A stretch of 64,000 nt of DNA from Candidatus Limosilactobacillus excrementigallinarum (GCA_019117445.1 DWZS01000032.1:42157-106156), one strand, 5' to 3'. Positions 10,018-20,655 are shown, counted from the first letter of the stretch. A program made the numbers and translations. The notes: a model not told the origin generated them from the sequence alone.

Positions 10018-11211
10018 TTAGTGTTCCTCCAATCGACTGACCAGCGTTGGAATATTCGTGACAGATAATGGTGTCGTGCTCGTTAACAACCACAGAACCC
10101 TTTGATAACCATGATTATTAATGGTCGATTCACCCCAGCCGTCAGTAATTATAATAATTGGTATTTGTCTATTAACCCGTTGTTGATCTAAATAGTCGAA
10201 GACCGCCTGATAGCTGGTTCCGCCACCACCATAACGAAGCGGCTCCATGGGATGACTTCGACTAACTAATTCTGGTTCTCGTTGTACTTTTGCATCAAAC
10301 ACACCAACCATTAGTTCTAACCCAGCACGCTTGGCCAACTGGTTCACCAGTTCAATGCTTCGACTCACCGTTTCGTTACTCATTGAACCAGACTGGTCAA
10401 TAAAAACCATTAATCTGGTTACTAACCGCGTGATGTGTCCCGGCAATTCTAACCGTTGGGGTTGTCGCCGATTAAATCGTGACCTTGTCACCCGATTACC
10501 ATGCGGAATTTGTTCAATCAAACGCCAAAATGCTTTGATGGCAGGTAACTCGTACTGCCGATTTGTATCAGTCAAAGTCGCTCTTAGGGACTGCGGTAAT
10601 AATCCCCGTTGTTGGGTCGTTAACCGGGCCTGACTTTGCTGAACTAAGCGTTGCATTCGACCAGTACGAATTAATTGGTTTCCAGGTTGAAACCATCCCC
10701 AATGCATACCATGCGAATTTTTAAAATGGCCCTGTTGCATTGCCCTTTGCAAGCGCCGTTGTTGATTAACGTCTAAGTGCCGGAGGATTTGTAAATAATA
10801 GCTCGAATCTTGGTTTGACTTTAAGGGAAGACGTAAAATCTGGCTCATCTCCTCCAAGGTCGCTGTACCAGTTGGTGCATTGGTAAGATACTGGTTAACG
10901 GCAATGTCACATGCCAAACTAACTCGCTCCTGGTCATCACTAGTCGCATAGCGTACTGGATGTTGCCAAACAATATGCAGTGCTTGGTGTTTCAGTAACT
11001 GAATGAGTTCATCCATCCGCAACCGTTTAATTCGCGCTGCCGTTCCTTGTAAAACAAGGCGATCATGCCGCCAAACTAATTCGATTGCCTGCGCACCACG
11101 CTCGCTCATTTCCCGGGAAATATTTATCAAAACTTCCCCCATTAACGGATCCTGATGGAGTAACTCAATCATCGCTTGCGAAAGCCGCTGGTTTGCATCC
11201 ATTTGTTTCAC
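10018..11211 (-). CDS. VWA-like domain protein with N-terminal putative (degenerate) metallopeptidase domain
   Basis: MIDAS-like VFIDQSGSMSN, GGGGTSY, ITDGWGES; N-terminal LLKHQALHIVWQHP. Confidence 0.75.
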   Translation of the reverse strand: MKQMDANQRLSQAMIELLHQDPLMGEVLINISREMSERGAQAIELVWRHDRLVLQGTAARIKRLRMDELIQLLKHQALHIVWQHPVRYATSDDQERVSLACDIAVNQYLTNAPTGTATLEEMSQILRLPLKSNQDSSYYLQILRHLDVNQQRRLQRAMQQGHFKNSHGMHWGWFQPGNQLIRTGRMQRLVQQSQARLTTQQRGLLPQSLRATLTDTNRQYELPAIKAFWRLIEQIPHGNRVTRSRFNRRQPQRLELPGHITRLVTRLMVFIDQSGSMSNETVSRSIELVNQLAKRAGLELMVGVFDAKVQREPELVSRSHPMEPLRYGGGGTSYQAVFDYLDQQRVNRQIPIIIITDGWGESTINNHGYQRVLWLLTSTTPLSVTNIPTLVSRLEEH

Positions 11212-11212
11212 C

Positions 11213-12370
11213 TTACTTCACCGCGATTTTTTGCAATAATTGATAAAAGTCTTTAAATTCACTCTGACCAGCTACCGCTTGTTGATAGATTTGCGTCAAG
11301 AGTTCTGGATCGTTGTGCGTTATTTGGGCAAATTGTTGGGCAATGGCATATTGGCCATCCGCACTGACCAATGATAAGTATTGAGTCAGTCTTTTTAAAT
11401 ATTGACTATCCATCAACTGATCATGACCCTTTTTTATCATTTTAATTAACAGCTGGACCCTATCAGCATCACTTATCTTTTTAAATGCTTCAGTTTCATC
11501 TTTAGAAACTAGCTTTTCAACTGTCAACCGGCTCCCGTGGTTCAAAACATAATCAGCAAACGCCGTTCCAACTTCAACCCCAAGATCACCGCTGAAAACA
11601 TCAGCCATCAGGGTTGCACGCTTCTGCTGATCTAATTTTAATAATTGCGTAAGGTTCCTGGAGACTCGTTCCCATGAACGCGGGGTTGGGTAGAGATCAC
11701 CATTCTGGGGACCATTAAAATACGTTGGATGGTCTTGTAAATACTGTTGAACAATCGGCTGAATCTGCGGCGCTCCTTGCTGATTCAGCTCATTAGCCCA
11801 CTGTTGCCAATCAGCCAACGAAGCCGCCATCTCTAATCGTACTGTCCGGTCCTTAATTGCATCATCCGCAGGAGTAACTGCATAATCAGCATGGGCAAAG
11901 TTAGTCATCGTGGCATCTGGGTTTTCCGCAATTATGATCCGTACTTGTTGGGGTAATTGGAGGCTATTAATCTGTCGTTGCAAAACCAAGTTCATTAGTT
12001 CGGCTTGCACCGCTGCAGTTCCCCGGTTAAATTCATCCAAGAACCAAATAATGGGCTGATTTGGTTTTTGTTCAGCCTGTTGAATAATTTTAATAAGTGT
12101 TTCTGAATATCCATACTGAACGTTAGCGAGCGTCCCATAACTAGTGGTTTTGACAAATGCTTCATCACGCAGTGGCGGCACCGGAATGGCTAAATCACCT
12201 TTTTCACTCAAACTAACCACCGTCGTGAATAACTTGGCATTTAATTCTGCGGCAACTTCATTGACGAGGGCTGACTTACCAATTCCCGCCTCACCGACAA
12301 TATTGGGAACGTTGTCGGCCGCTAAAACTACTTTGACTGCTTCTTTCATTGCCTGATAACTTAATGCCAC
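11213..12370 (-). CDS. MoxR-type AAA+ ATPase
   Basis: Walker A GEAGIGKSAL, Walker B IIWFLDEFNRG, adjacent VWA partner. Confidence 0.85.
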   Translation of the reverse strand: MALSYQAMKEAVKVVLAADNVPNIVGEAGIGKSALVNEVAAELNAKLFTTVVSLSEKGDLAIPVPPLRDEAFVKTTSYGTLANVQYGYSETLIKIIQQAEQKPNQPIIWFLDEFNRGTAAVQAELMNLVLQRQINSLQLPQQVRIIIAENPDATMTNFAHADYAVTPADDAIKDRTVRLEMAASLADWQQWANELNQQGAPQIQPIVQQYLQDHPTYFNGPQNGDLYPTPRSWERVSRNLTQLLKLDQQKRATLMADVFSGDLGVEVGTAFADYVLNHGSRLTVEKLVSKDETEAFKKISDADRVQLLIKMIKKGHDQLMDSQYLKRLTQYLSLVSADGQYAIAQQFAQITHNDPELLTQIYQQAVAGQSEFKDFYQLLQKIAVK

Positions 12371-12373
12371 GTA

Positions 12374-13003
12374 TCATTTCCTCCAACCATGATTTGTTAT
12401 ATCTGAATCTCGTTTCCGCATTTTAGAAACATAGGGATTGTGGGCTACAAAAAAGCGTAAATTTTCATGCGCATTCGCTCCTTTAGGATTAATTCCCACC
12501 CGCGGACTACTCATAATCGCCAATGGTTCACGTTTTACATCAATCCGGATTGTTAATGGTGCATTGGCCATTGACTGACCATCTAATTTACGATCGTGAA
12601 TTCCCAGAGCTTGAACTAATTTACCCGGGCCATTCGTGACATTGGGTCCTTGCATTCCACGATTCCGACTCATTTGCTCAACATTGATCGTCGGCTCGAT
12701 CGCGCGAATTAGGATTCCTTGTGGTTCTTCAGCATCTTGAACCACCACATCAAAACAATAGTGGGAGCGGATTTGATAAATATAGATATCACCCGGTTTG
12801 CCATAAAGTGACTCAGTGTAGTCAGTCCGACGACCACCATATGCATGAGAAGCTGAGTCACTTTCCCCTAAGTAAGCCTCCGTTTCGACAATCAGGCCGC
12901 CTATTTGCCCTTGAGAACCATTATAAATTACTTCACGTCCCAATAAATCTTGCGCAATCACAGTCGTTGGCCGGCCAGTAAAAAATCGTTGATAGTCATT
13001 CAT
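12374..13003 (-). CDS. 3-methyladenine DNA glycosylase (AAG/MPG family)
   Basis: AQDLLGREVIYNG...VETEAYLGESDSASHAYGGRRT...GPGKLVQALGI. Confidence 0.92.
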   Translation of the reverse strand: MNDYQRFFTGRPTTVIAQDLLGREVIYNGSQGQIGGLIVETEAYLGESDSASHAYGGRRTDYTESLYGKPGDIYIYQIRSHYCFDVVVQDAEEPQGILIRAIEPTINVEQMSRNRGMQGPNVTNGPGKLVQALGIHDRKLDGQSMANAPLTIRIDVKREPLAIMSSPRVGINPKGANAHENLRFFVAHNPYVSKMRKRDSDITNHGWRK

Positions 13004-13057
13004 AGCTCTTTACTCCTTCTTGTATGTATCCTATCATTGATCCCGAGGTGATTAAAC

Positions 13058-13417
13058 ATGGAAATTAAAATCGAACGGATTTATACCAAGCCAGTTGACT
13101 TAGCCGGTTACCGAATCTTGGTTGATCGTCTATGGCCACGAGGAATTTCTAAAGTAAACGCTCACCTTGACGAATGGATTAAAGAAGTTGGTCCAAGTAC
13201 CGACTTACGGAAATGGTTTAATCATGATGTTACAAAGTTTGCTGAATTCAAAACCCGCTATTTGGCTGAACTACAGGATAACCCAGCGTATGATCAATTG
13301 CTGGCGACCGTCCGTGAACAACTCAAAGAGCAGAACGTAATTCTCCTCTTTGGTGCTAAAGATACGGAACATAATCAGGCGGTTATTCTCCAAGAAAAAT
13401 TGGAACAAGATTTATAA
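13058..13417 (+). CDS. DUF488 family protein
   Basis: RILVDRLWPRGISKVNAHLDEWIKEVGPSTDLRKWF. Confidence 0.9.
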   Translation: MEIKIERIYTKPVDLAGYRILVDRLWPRGISKVNAHLDEWIKEVGPSTDLRKWFNHDVTKFAEFKTRYLAELQDNPAYDQLLATVREQLKEQNVILLFGAKDTEHNQAVILQEKLEQDL

Positions 13418-13484
13418 GAAAGCAAATAGGACTCTTCATCGATTTTGTCGAGGAGGAGTCCTATTTGGATATTCAACTTAGTAC

Positions 13485-13817
13485 CTACCTAGTGACTTGC
13501 TGCTTAAAAATCTCTTGTCCCGTTGTCAACAGATCTGCTGACACCTCAACGGATAAAAACCGTTGGCAGGGAACTTCACTATGACGATCCTTAAACGCCA
13601 TTGGCTCCGCAGCCACAATCATTACCATTAGATTATTTTCCGTTAGCAATAATTGTCCTGGGTGATGATACTTGCCTTTAGTATGTTTACCAGTCCGCCA
13701 CGTATGGATTTTCGCCTGTCCGTCAGCACCAGTCTTTAACTGGTAACCCCCAGACCCGTCATTTTCTACTGGTAAACCATAAAATTTCTGCACTTCGTAT
13801 TGATTCTTCTTACTCAT
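13485..13817 (-). CDS. hypothetical protein
   Basis: ORF; likely start MSKKNQ overlaps the stop of the upstream gene by 4 nt (ATGA). Confidence 0.55.
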   Translation of the reverse strand: MSKKNQYEVQKFYGLPVENDGSGGYQLKTGADGQAKIHTWRTGKHTKGKYHHPGQLLLTENNLMVMIVAAEPMAFKDRHSEVPCQRFLSVEVSADLLTTGQEIFKQQVTR

Positions 13818-14188
13818 TCTGTAATTACCGTTGCTGGGCAGAGTGCACTCACTAATTGGAAGAAATACCCTTCCGTTAAGGCCTGCGCCCATGTTCCTTT
13901 ACGTTGATTTTCACCATCAATAATCATTGACAGCATGGCCTTGACTAACTTGTCTTGATTAGTCAGCATCACGTCGCCAACCGTTTCATGGTTAATTTGT
14001 GGAGTAATCTCAGCTGCCCGTAATGTTTGACGATATTGTGCATCATAATCCAAAGATCGCCGAAATTCATCCGCAAATGACCGCATTGTCTGATCATAAA
14101 TTGGTTGACGTACTTGTTCAACATCTTGCCATCTAATATGGACATCAATCATTTGGCGAAAATAGCTTAGATATTCTGCATAATTCAT
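13814..14188 (-). CDS. hypothetical protein
   Basis: ORF, alternative start MNYAEY; translationally coupled to the following gene. Confidence 0.5.
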   Translation of the reverse strand: MNYAEYLSYFRQMIDVHIRWQDVEQVRQPIYDQTMRSFADEFRRSLDYDAQYRQTLRAAEITPQINHETVGDVMLTNQDKLVKAMLSMIIDGENQRKGTWAQALTEGYFFQLVSALCPATVITE

Positions 14189-14303
14189 CCTTATCACCTT
14201 CACCTCTATTATAGCTGGTCTAGATCAATTTGCATAAATAATCTCAATTATTGAAGGATCGTGTTATGATCAACTTAGTATTGATATAAAGAAGGTTAGT
14301 CGA

Positions 14304-14930
14304 ATGGAAAAATTAGTTACTGCAAGTCAAATGAAACAATTAGATTCCCACACCATTAACGAAATTGGTATTCCCTCCCTTGTTTTAATGGAACGAGCCG
14401 CATTAGCGGTGCGGGATGAAATTCTAACCGCATTCCCACTCAACCAAGCAAACGTGGTGGTGGTTGCTGGCAGTGGTAATAATGGCGGTGACGGTCTCGC
14501 AGTTGCTCGCTTATTAGCCATCGCCGGAAGTCATGTCACCATTCTCAATGCAGGTAACCCCCACCATGCATCTGAGGAACACCAAGCTCAAGAAAAGATC
14601 TGTCAATACTATCAAATTGCTGAAACAACTGATTTAAGTGTCTTGAAAGACGCTACCCTGATCGTTGATGCCATTTTTGGCATCGGAATTGACCGGGACG
14701 TGAAGGGGCACTACGTTGAAATCATTAAAGCCATTAATGATTCTAAAGCACCCGTCGTTGCCGTTGATATGCCATCAGGCATTAATACTGATACTGGCGC
14801 CGTGATGGGAAGTGCCGTTCGAGCCACTACTACCGTCACCTTTGCTTATAATAAAGTGGGCCTTACCAAAGGCACTGGTCAGAAGTATGCTGGACGCTTA
14901 GTGATCGCTAATGATATGGGAACTTATTAA
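14304..14930 (+). CDS. nnrE: NAD(P)H-hydrate epimerase (YjeF N-terminal family)
   Basis: MERAALAV...VVAGSGNNGGDGLAVARLL...VDAIFGIGIDR...VDMPSGINTDTG. Confidence 0.93.
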   Translation: MEKLVTASQMKQLDSHTINEIGIPSLVLMERAALAVRDEILTAFPLNQANVVVVAGSGNNGGDGLAVARLLAIAGSHVTILNAGNPHHASEEHQAQEKICQYYQIAETTDLSVLKDATLIVDAIFGIGIDRDVKGHYVEIIKAINDSKAPVVAVDMPSGINTDTGAVMGSAVRATTTVTFAYNKVGLTKGTGQKYAGRLVIANDMGTY

Positions 14931-14934
14931 TAAT

Positions 14935-14970
14935 AAAAAGGGTTGGTCAAAAACCAACCCTTTTTATTAT
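14935..14970. terminator. bidirectional terminator
   Basis: AAAAAGGGTTGGTcaaaAACCAACCCTTTTT. Confidence 0.85.
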
Positions 14971-14976
14971 TAAATA

Positions 14977-15534
14977 TTAAGCACGTGACTTGTAAGCACC
15001 ATCAGCGGTGTTAACAATGATCTTGTCACCGTTCTTAATGAATGCAGGAACTGTGACAACTAAACCAGTGTTCAACGTAGCTGGCTTACCACCACCATCG
15101 ATGGTTGCTCCCTTAATTTCTGGTTGAGTGTCAGTAACTTCCAACGTAACCGTGGCTGGTAATTCAACACCAACGATTTCACCATTAACGAAGTCCATTT
15201 GTACTTCCATGTTTTCTTGTAAGTACTTCTTTTCTTCGGTAATGTTGGAGTTTGGAACTTCGTATTGTTCATAGTTTTCCAAATCCATGAATACGGAATT
15301 GTCGCCTTCTTCGTAAAGGTATTGAGTATTCCGCTTGTCAACGTTAACTTGTTCAACCTTTTCAGAAGGACGCATCGTGGTGTGCACGATTGATCCAGAA
15401 CGAACATCCTGAATGTCCATCTGCATTAAAGTGTTACCCTTACCTGGCTTGTGGTGGTTAATAGTTAAGACCCGCAGTAGCTTATCGCCACGCTTGAAAA
15501 CCATTCCCTTTTTCAAATCAATTGTTTGAATCAT
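14977..15534 (-). CDS. efp: elongation factor P
   Basis: MIQTIDLKKGMVFKRGDKLLRVLTINHHKPGKGN, EF-P family; start taken at MIQT. Confidence 0.95.
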   Translation of the reverse strand: MIQTIDLKKGMVFKRGDKLLRVLTINHHKPGKGNTLMQMDIQDVRSGSIVHTTMRPSEKVEQVNVDKRNTQYLYEEGDNSVFMDLENYEQYEVPNSNITEEKKYLQENMEVQMDFVNGEIVGVELPATVTLEVTDTQPEIKGATIDGGGKPATLNTGLVVTVPAFIKNGDKIIVNTADGAYKSRA

Positions 15535-15641
15535 TATAAGTGCTCCTTCACTACGAAATTTCTGTAACCAACTCACTGATTACAACATACAAAATTATTA
15601 TACCATAGTTTAATAACAGTTTTTAAGTACCCGCCTGCTAA

Positions 15642-16262
15642 CTACTTTTGATAAATCAAATTTGAGGCTGGAACTCGAATTAACGTGTATTGTTCGGCAA
15701 CATGGCCGGCCCGGCATCCTAAACCATTTAGTAAATTATTTCGGTAGCGAATGGTCATGACCGCTGCAAACGCATGGTTTGTCCGCGCATCTTCCTTCGC
15801 CAACTTCTTACGGTTCCATGGATAAGCTGCTGCTTCAGTACTCAAGTAGTGATCACTATCTGCGATGGAACCATAACGTGAGTTCGTCAGATTCTTGCTG
15901 CCAGTTGTCCAATAGGTATAGGAAACCACTGGATGTTTACCACCTTGGCTCCGGTTAGCCTTGACATAGTAATAATCATCCTTAACTTGTCCTAGTTGCA
16001 ACGTTTGATACTTCGTGCTTGTCACTACTTCTTGCGCATCATGATAGTTGACGACCCGAAAGAATGATAGATAACTCATTCCCCATAGCCAAGCAATGGC
16101 AATTACCAGTAACACCACATACCGGATAACCAAATTTCCGGTATAGCGTTGACCAGTTTTTGCAATTAACATTAATTGATGTACCCGAATATAGTGGATT
16201 ACGTAACATAGGAACACTACCGCGCCGATCCACAGTAGCCACCCCAACCAATTCCAAGTCAT
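15642..16262 (-). CDS. membrane-anchored hypothetical protein
   Basis: Two N-terminal TM helices followed by a soluble domain. Confidence 0.6.
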   Translation of the reverse strand: MTWNWLGWLLWIGAVVFLCYVIHYIRVHQLMLIAKTGQRYTGNLVIRYVVLLVIAIAWLWGMSYLSFFRVVNYHDAQEVVTSTKYQTLQLGQVKDDYYYVKANRSQGGKHPVVSYTYWTTGSKNLTNSRYGSIADSDHYLSTEAAAYPWNRKKLAKEDARTNHAFAAVMTIRYRNNLLNGLGCRAGHVAEQYTLIRVPASNLIYQK

Positions 16263-16421
16263 TGATTCTCTCCATTTCTTGCTTTATCTACTAAGCAATG
16301 ATGTTTTGTATAGCATTAATTGTACCACAACCGATTTCTTCTTCGCCTTTTTTCACAATAACGGGTATAATGGTAATATTAATGCACCACGCCGTGTGAG
16401 ATTAAGGAGGATTAACCAATA

Positions 16422-16610
16422 ATGGATGAAGGAAACAACCTTTCAATGGACATTATTAATTACGAAAAAGATCATGATTTAACCGATAATGAAATGGCCT
16501 TTGGTAGCCAGCTTTCAGTTGAACGGGTTCATGACATTAAATCCCAAGCTAGCGATGCAACTCCTGAAGAGGAAGGACTGTTACGTCGCTTCATGGATTC
16601 ACACCAATAA
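16422..16610 (+). CDS. small acidic hypothetical protein
   Basis: RBS AAGGAGG; followed by terminator AGCGGGAAATCataatGATTTCCCGC. Confidence 0.6.
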   Translation: MDEGNNLSMDIINYEKDHDLTDNEMAFGSQLSVERVHDIKSQASDATPEEEGLLRRFMDSHQ

Positions 16611-16623
16611 AAGTATAAAAATA

Positions 16624-16655
16624 GCGGGAAATCATAATGATTTCCCGCCTTTTTA
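16624..16655. terminator. terminator between convergent genes
   Basis: GCGGGAAATCataatGATTTCCCGCCTTTTT. Confidence 0.8.
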
Positions 16656-17600
16656 TTATGCTGGTTCATGAAAGCTAACTGGTAATTGTTGAGGTTCAAC
16701 TTCTGCTTGGGGATTTTTTATCTTTTTCATTAGCGTTTCAATTAATTCATCCGCAATTTGTTCAGTTGGCTGAACCACCGTCGGTAGCGATGGTTCAATT
16801 GTCCGGATCATCCTTGAGCCGTCATATCCCGTCACAATAAAGTCGTCATTAATTTTCTTGCCTGCCTGAATCGCAACATTGCGAATTTCAAGTGCTTGCA
16901 GATCATTCGTGGCAATGACCCCATCGTATTTCCCGGGAAATGTCTCATCAAAGTTAGTCCGTTTTAAATCCAACGGTGTGTAATTAGCGTGGTGCTTCGT
17001 CAAATAATCGACCGTTCCTTGCACCCGGTTTAACGTTGGTGAAACTGACGTATCTTCATCAATCATCACGGCAATCCGCTTGGCCCCATGTTCAATCAAA
17101 TACTGCGCTGATAATTCTCCACCATGGTAATTATCACAAGCAACGATTGGAATATTACCCGCTAAGTAACGATCAAAGGACACAACCGTCGATGTAATTT
17201 GCTGGTATTCACGAATACCCAAGTTATGTGAGCTGGAAATAATCCCATCCACTTGGTTAGCCATAAGCATTCCTAGATAGTCATGCTCAATTTGTTCATT
17301 CTCCGCTGAAGAAGCGATGATTGTTTTATACCCTAAACCAAACAGTCGATACTCTAAATCATTAATCAATTCTGCAAAAAATGGATTCGTGATATTAGGA
17401 AAAATCAGTCCAATAAACTTGGACGGTTTTCCTTGCATTGCTCGTGCCAGTGCATTTGGTTGATAATTCAGCTCCCGCATGGCAGCGTGAACTTTAGCAA
17501 TCGTTTTTTTGCTTAATGATCCATAGTTATTAATGACCCGTGAAACAGTCGTTACTGAGACGCCAGCAAGGTCTGCCACATCTTTTAATTTTGCAACCAT
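16656..17600 (-). CDS. LacI-family transcriptional regulator (sucrose locus)
   Basis: MVAKLKDVADLAGVSVTTVSRVINNYGSLSKKT HTH plus periplasmic-binding-like domain. Confidence 0.9.
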   Translation of the reverse strand: MVAKLKDVADLAGVSVTTVSRVINNYGSLSKKTIAKVHAAMRELNYQPNALARAMQGKPSKFIGLIFPNITNPFFAELINDLEYRLFGLGYKTIIASSAENEQIEHDYLGMLMANQVDGIISSSHNLGIREYQQITSTVVSFDRYLAGNIPIVACDNYHGGELSAQYLIEHGAKRIAVMIDEDTSVSPTLNRVQGTVDYLTKHHANYTPLDLKRTNFDETFPGKYDGVIATNDLQALEIRNVAIQAGKKINDDFIVTGYDGSRMIRTIEPSLPTVVQPTEQIADELIETLMKKIKNPQAEVEPQQLPVSFHEPA

Positions 17601-17699
17601 TTTTTATTCTCCCCGACATTAGTTATTTTATTATAACCTAAATTTTGAGCAAGAGAAAAGGGACTAAGTCAAATAATCTTAGTCCCTTTAACAAGTTGG

Positions 17700-19157
17700 T
17701 TACTTTTGTTCCATTACAACTTCATCATTTGCAGTGATGGTGAAGGTCTTGTTGGCAGCATCTGCATCCAGAACCGCAACGTTCTTACCATCCTTATCCT
17801 TACGAGTGATCTTGATAGTTGTTTCAGTTGGTGTTTCAACATCAATTGAGCCTTCCAGATCAAAGGCAGCAAACTTGTTCCGCCAAGAAAGTAAGTCTAA
17901 GAGATTCTTAACAACTGGACGTTGAACTTCTTGAGCAACTTCTTCCTTTGTGTAGTAGTGACGGTTGATGTTACGACCTTCTTTGGTTTTTTCAAGTAAG
18001 TCAAGGTCGTTGGAACCGGCCAGTAAACCAACGTAGTAAACCATTGGAATACCAGGCGCAAAGATTTGGAATGCCCGAGAAAGCAAGTAAGCTTTGTCGT
18101 CATCACCAAGAGCAGAGTAGTAAGTAGAGTTAATTTGGTAGATATCCAAGTTGTTGTATTCTGCACTGGAGTACTTCCGCTTAACGTTAGCACCAACCTT
18201 GTACAATTCGTTGGATGCGTAATCAATTTCATCATCAGTTAAGATATCCTTAGCATCAACTACCCCGATTCCATCGTGAGTATCCAGAGTAGTAAATTGC
18301 TTCATTGGTGACATCTTCAACCACTTAGCAAGACGGTTCGTCTTACCAGAGTAAAGTGTGTAAAGCGTGGTCATTGGTAAAGTAAAGTCGTAAATGAAGA
18401 AATTGTGGGCAGAAATCTTTTGTGGAATCGTGTAGTGTTCATGGATTTCTGGCAAGATAATTGCTTTGTAAGGAGCCAAAATATCTTGAACTTCATTTAA
18501 GAGGTCCCAAATTTCTGGTTCAACGAAGAAGTCATTGGTGCCGACCTTCTTAACAGCGTAAGCAAAGGCGTCCAGACGAATCATGTCGGCTCCGTGCTTA
18601 ACCATATCGATCAGCGTTTCCTTGAAGAATTCATTAGCAACCTTGCTCTTAACGTTGATATCGATTTGTTCTTCACCAAACGTGTTCCAAAGGTGTTCCT
18701 TAGTACCATCGTCAAATTCGATTTCTTGTTCAGGCGCCTTATCCTTACGTTTGTAAATTAAGTCGATATCTTCTTGGGTTGGACGATTCTTGCCAGCCTT
18801 TTCCCAGAACTTTTCCCAACGAATGAAGAAATCATTGTACTTGGAATCATCATGCTTCTTCTTAAAGTCTTGGTACATTTCAGACTTCTTAGAAATGTGG
18901 TTGATCATGAAGTCAAACATCAGGTAGTAATCTTCACCTAATGATTCAACGTCACTCCAGTCACCAAAGGCACTGTCAACCACATCATAACGATAAGGAG
19001 CAAAACCACGGTCACCAGTGGATGGGAAAAATGGTAATAAGTGAACACCACCAATGGCATCACCGATGTACTTGTTCAAGACTTCGTGTGTTTCCTTGAT
19101 GTTTTTACCCATTGAGTCAGAGTAAGTAATCAACATTGCTTTATTTTGAATTGGCAT
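17700..19157 (-). CDS. sucrose phosphorylase (GH13)
   Basis: [50 protein letters not shown]. Confidence 0.93.
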   Translation of the reverse strand: MPIQNKAMLITYSDSMGKNIKETHEVLNKYIGDAIGGVHLLPFFPSTGDRGFAPYRYDVVDSAFGDWSDVESLGEDYYLMFDFMINHISKKSEMYQDFKKKHDDSKYNDFFIRWEKFWEKAGKNRPTQEDIDLIYKRKDKAPEQEIEFDDGTKEHLWNTFGEEQIDINVKSKVANEFFKETLIDMVKHGADMIRLDAFAYAVKKVGTNDFFVEPEIWDLLNEVQDILAPYKAIILPEIHEHYTIPQKISAHNFFIYDFTLPMTTLYTLYSGKTNRLAKWLKMSPMKQFTTLDTHDGIGVVDAKDILTDDEIDYASNELYKVGANVKRKYSSAEYNNLDIYQINSTYYSALGDDDKAYLLSRAFQIFAPGIPMVYYVGLLAGSNDLDLLEKTKEGRNINRHYYTKEEVAQEVQRPVVKNLLDLLSWRNKFAAFDLEGSIDVETPTETTIKITRKDKDGKNVAVLDADAANKTFTITANDEVVMEQK

Positions 19158-19187
19158 TTTTTATTCCTCCATAAAGTTTATCTATAA

Positions 19188-20411
19188 CTATTTAGCAGCT
19201 TGACGACGAGTAGCAAAAAAGATGATGGCGGCAATGACCAAGAGGCCAATTCCATAAACTAGGAATGGAGCAGCAAGTCCATAACCGCTTGTTGGTTGGC
19301 CCATCAAATGGTTAGTCCATTCGGCAATTGATGGGGAGAAGAACGCCCCAAAGTTGAACCCGATTAACACCATCGATGTAACCAGCGGCTGACGCTTCGC
19401 TGGCGCCAGATTTGGCAACAAATTAAAGATCAATGGCGAAACTAGTTGCAGTGGGAACCCAATCAAAAGAAGTCCAATCACTAGGACAACAAAATTAGAT
19501 CCTGCAAAGTAGAACAAGAAATTAGATACGGCCATTAAGCCCAGGCCTAAATAAACCGTTCCAAAGCCGAGGCGCTTTTGAATTGATCCGTAGAACAAGC
19601 CACCTAACGTAGCACCAATCAGCATTAATGATAAGAAGTTCGATGCCCCAGTGTATTGAGCCCCTTTGATGTTAACAGCCAGCCCTGGGAAACGATTTTC
19701 CATTCCCACGTAGTCAACAACTAACAAGAAAGCAAACAATACCAGTAGGTAGACAGTCGGGCTTGTCTTTTTAATGTCATCCGTATCGAAATCGTCAACG
19801 GTTTCTTTAACTTCTTCTTCAACCTGTTCTTCGACCTTTTCAGCTTTGGCATCATCGGGAACACGTAAACCAAAGAAGATCAAAACAACAAAGGCTAAAG
19901 CATAGATCAAGAATGATGCATGCCAGCCGCTCATGGTTAACAAGAGCCCTGCCAGGAACAGCGTAAAGGCTTGACCAATTTGTTCAGCCGCTGCCCGCCA
20001 ACCAAGCATTTGCGCACGTGTTTCATCTTCGTACCAAACCGAAATCATTGAAATGGCTTGTGAGTTATACAAACCATAACCAGCTCCAAGCAATAAACGA
20101 GAGCCTAGGATGATTGGGTAACTATGAATATTAAAGAACGGAACCAATCCCATTACCCCAACGATCGTAACCCCAATCATAATCATTTTCTTGTCTGAAA
20201 TTTTGAACCATTGTTGTAGCAATGGTGATAAGACAACAAAAATCATTACGGCAAACGATGGTGTCGTTGCTAAATACTCAGACTGGGTCTGCGTAACATT
20301 CAAAGATGCTTTCAACTGCGGAAGCGCACTTTGAACAGCATAGGCACTCGTTAACATGAACGAAACTGACAAGAACGCCAATTTCGTCATCATCGAATTC
20401 TTATTCTGCAT
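19188..20411 (-). CDS. MFS transporter (probable sucrose/oligosaccharide uptake)
   Basis: 12-TM MFS upstream of sucrose phosphorylase. Confidence 0.82.
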   Translation of the reverse strand: MQNKNSMMTKLAFLSVSFMLTSAYAVQSALPQLKASLNVTQTQSEYLATTPSFAVMIFVVLSPLLQQWFKISDKKMIMIGVTIVGVMGLVPFFNIHSYPIILGSRLLLGAGYGLYNSQAISMISVWYEDETRAQMLGWRAAAEQIGQAFTLFLAGLLLTMSGWHASFLIYALAFVVLIFFGLRVPDDAKAEKVEEQVEEEVKETVDDFDTDDIKKTSPTVYLLVLFAFLLVVDYVGMENRFPGLAVNIKGAQYTGASNFLSLMLIGATLGGLFYGSIQKRLGFGTVYLGLGLMAVSNFLFYFAGSNFVVLVIGLLLIGFPLQLVSPLIFNLLPNLAPAKRQPLVTSMVLIGFNFGAFFSPSIAEWTNHLMGQPTSGYGLAAPFLVYGIGLLVIAAIIFFATRRQAAK

Positions 20412-20490
20412 GTTAAAACCTCATAACTCCTTGATTATTAATGGAAAAGCTCATTAATTCACATAAGAATATAGCAATCTTCGTGCAAAA

Positions 20491-20506
20491 TGTCAAACGT
20501 TTATCA
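20491..20506. promoter_or_regulatory. LacI-family operator overlapping the -35 of the MFS/sucrose phosphorylase operon
   Basis: TGTCAAACGTTTATCA; minus strand reads TGATAAACGTTTGACA-(TTTTGCACGAAGATTGC, 17)-TATATT. Confidence 0.75.
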
Positions 20507-20655
20507 AATATATTTTAAAGAATTTATTTTCAATCCATTTCTTTATTCATTCGATAAATGTAATCATCACTTTCTGTTGCTTTTAGACAGTTTACACATT
20601 CAATTTGTGGTTATTTAATGGCTATTAATTTTTAAGCAAAAATTGATAAAATTCT

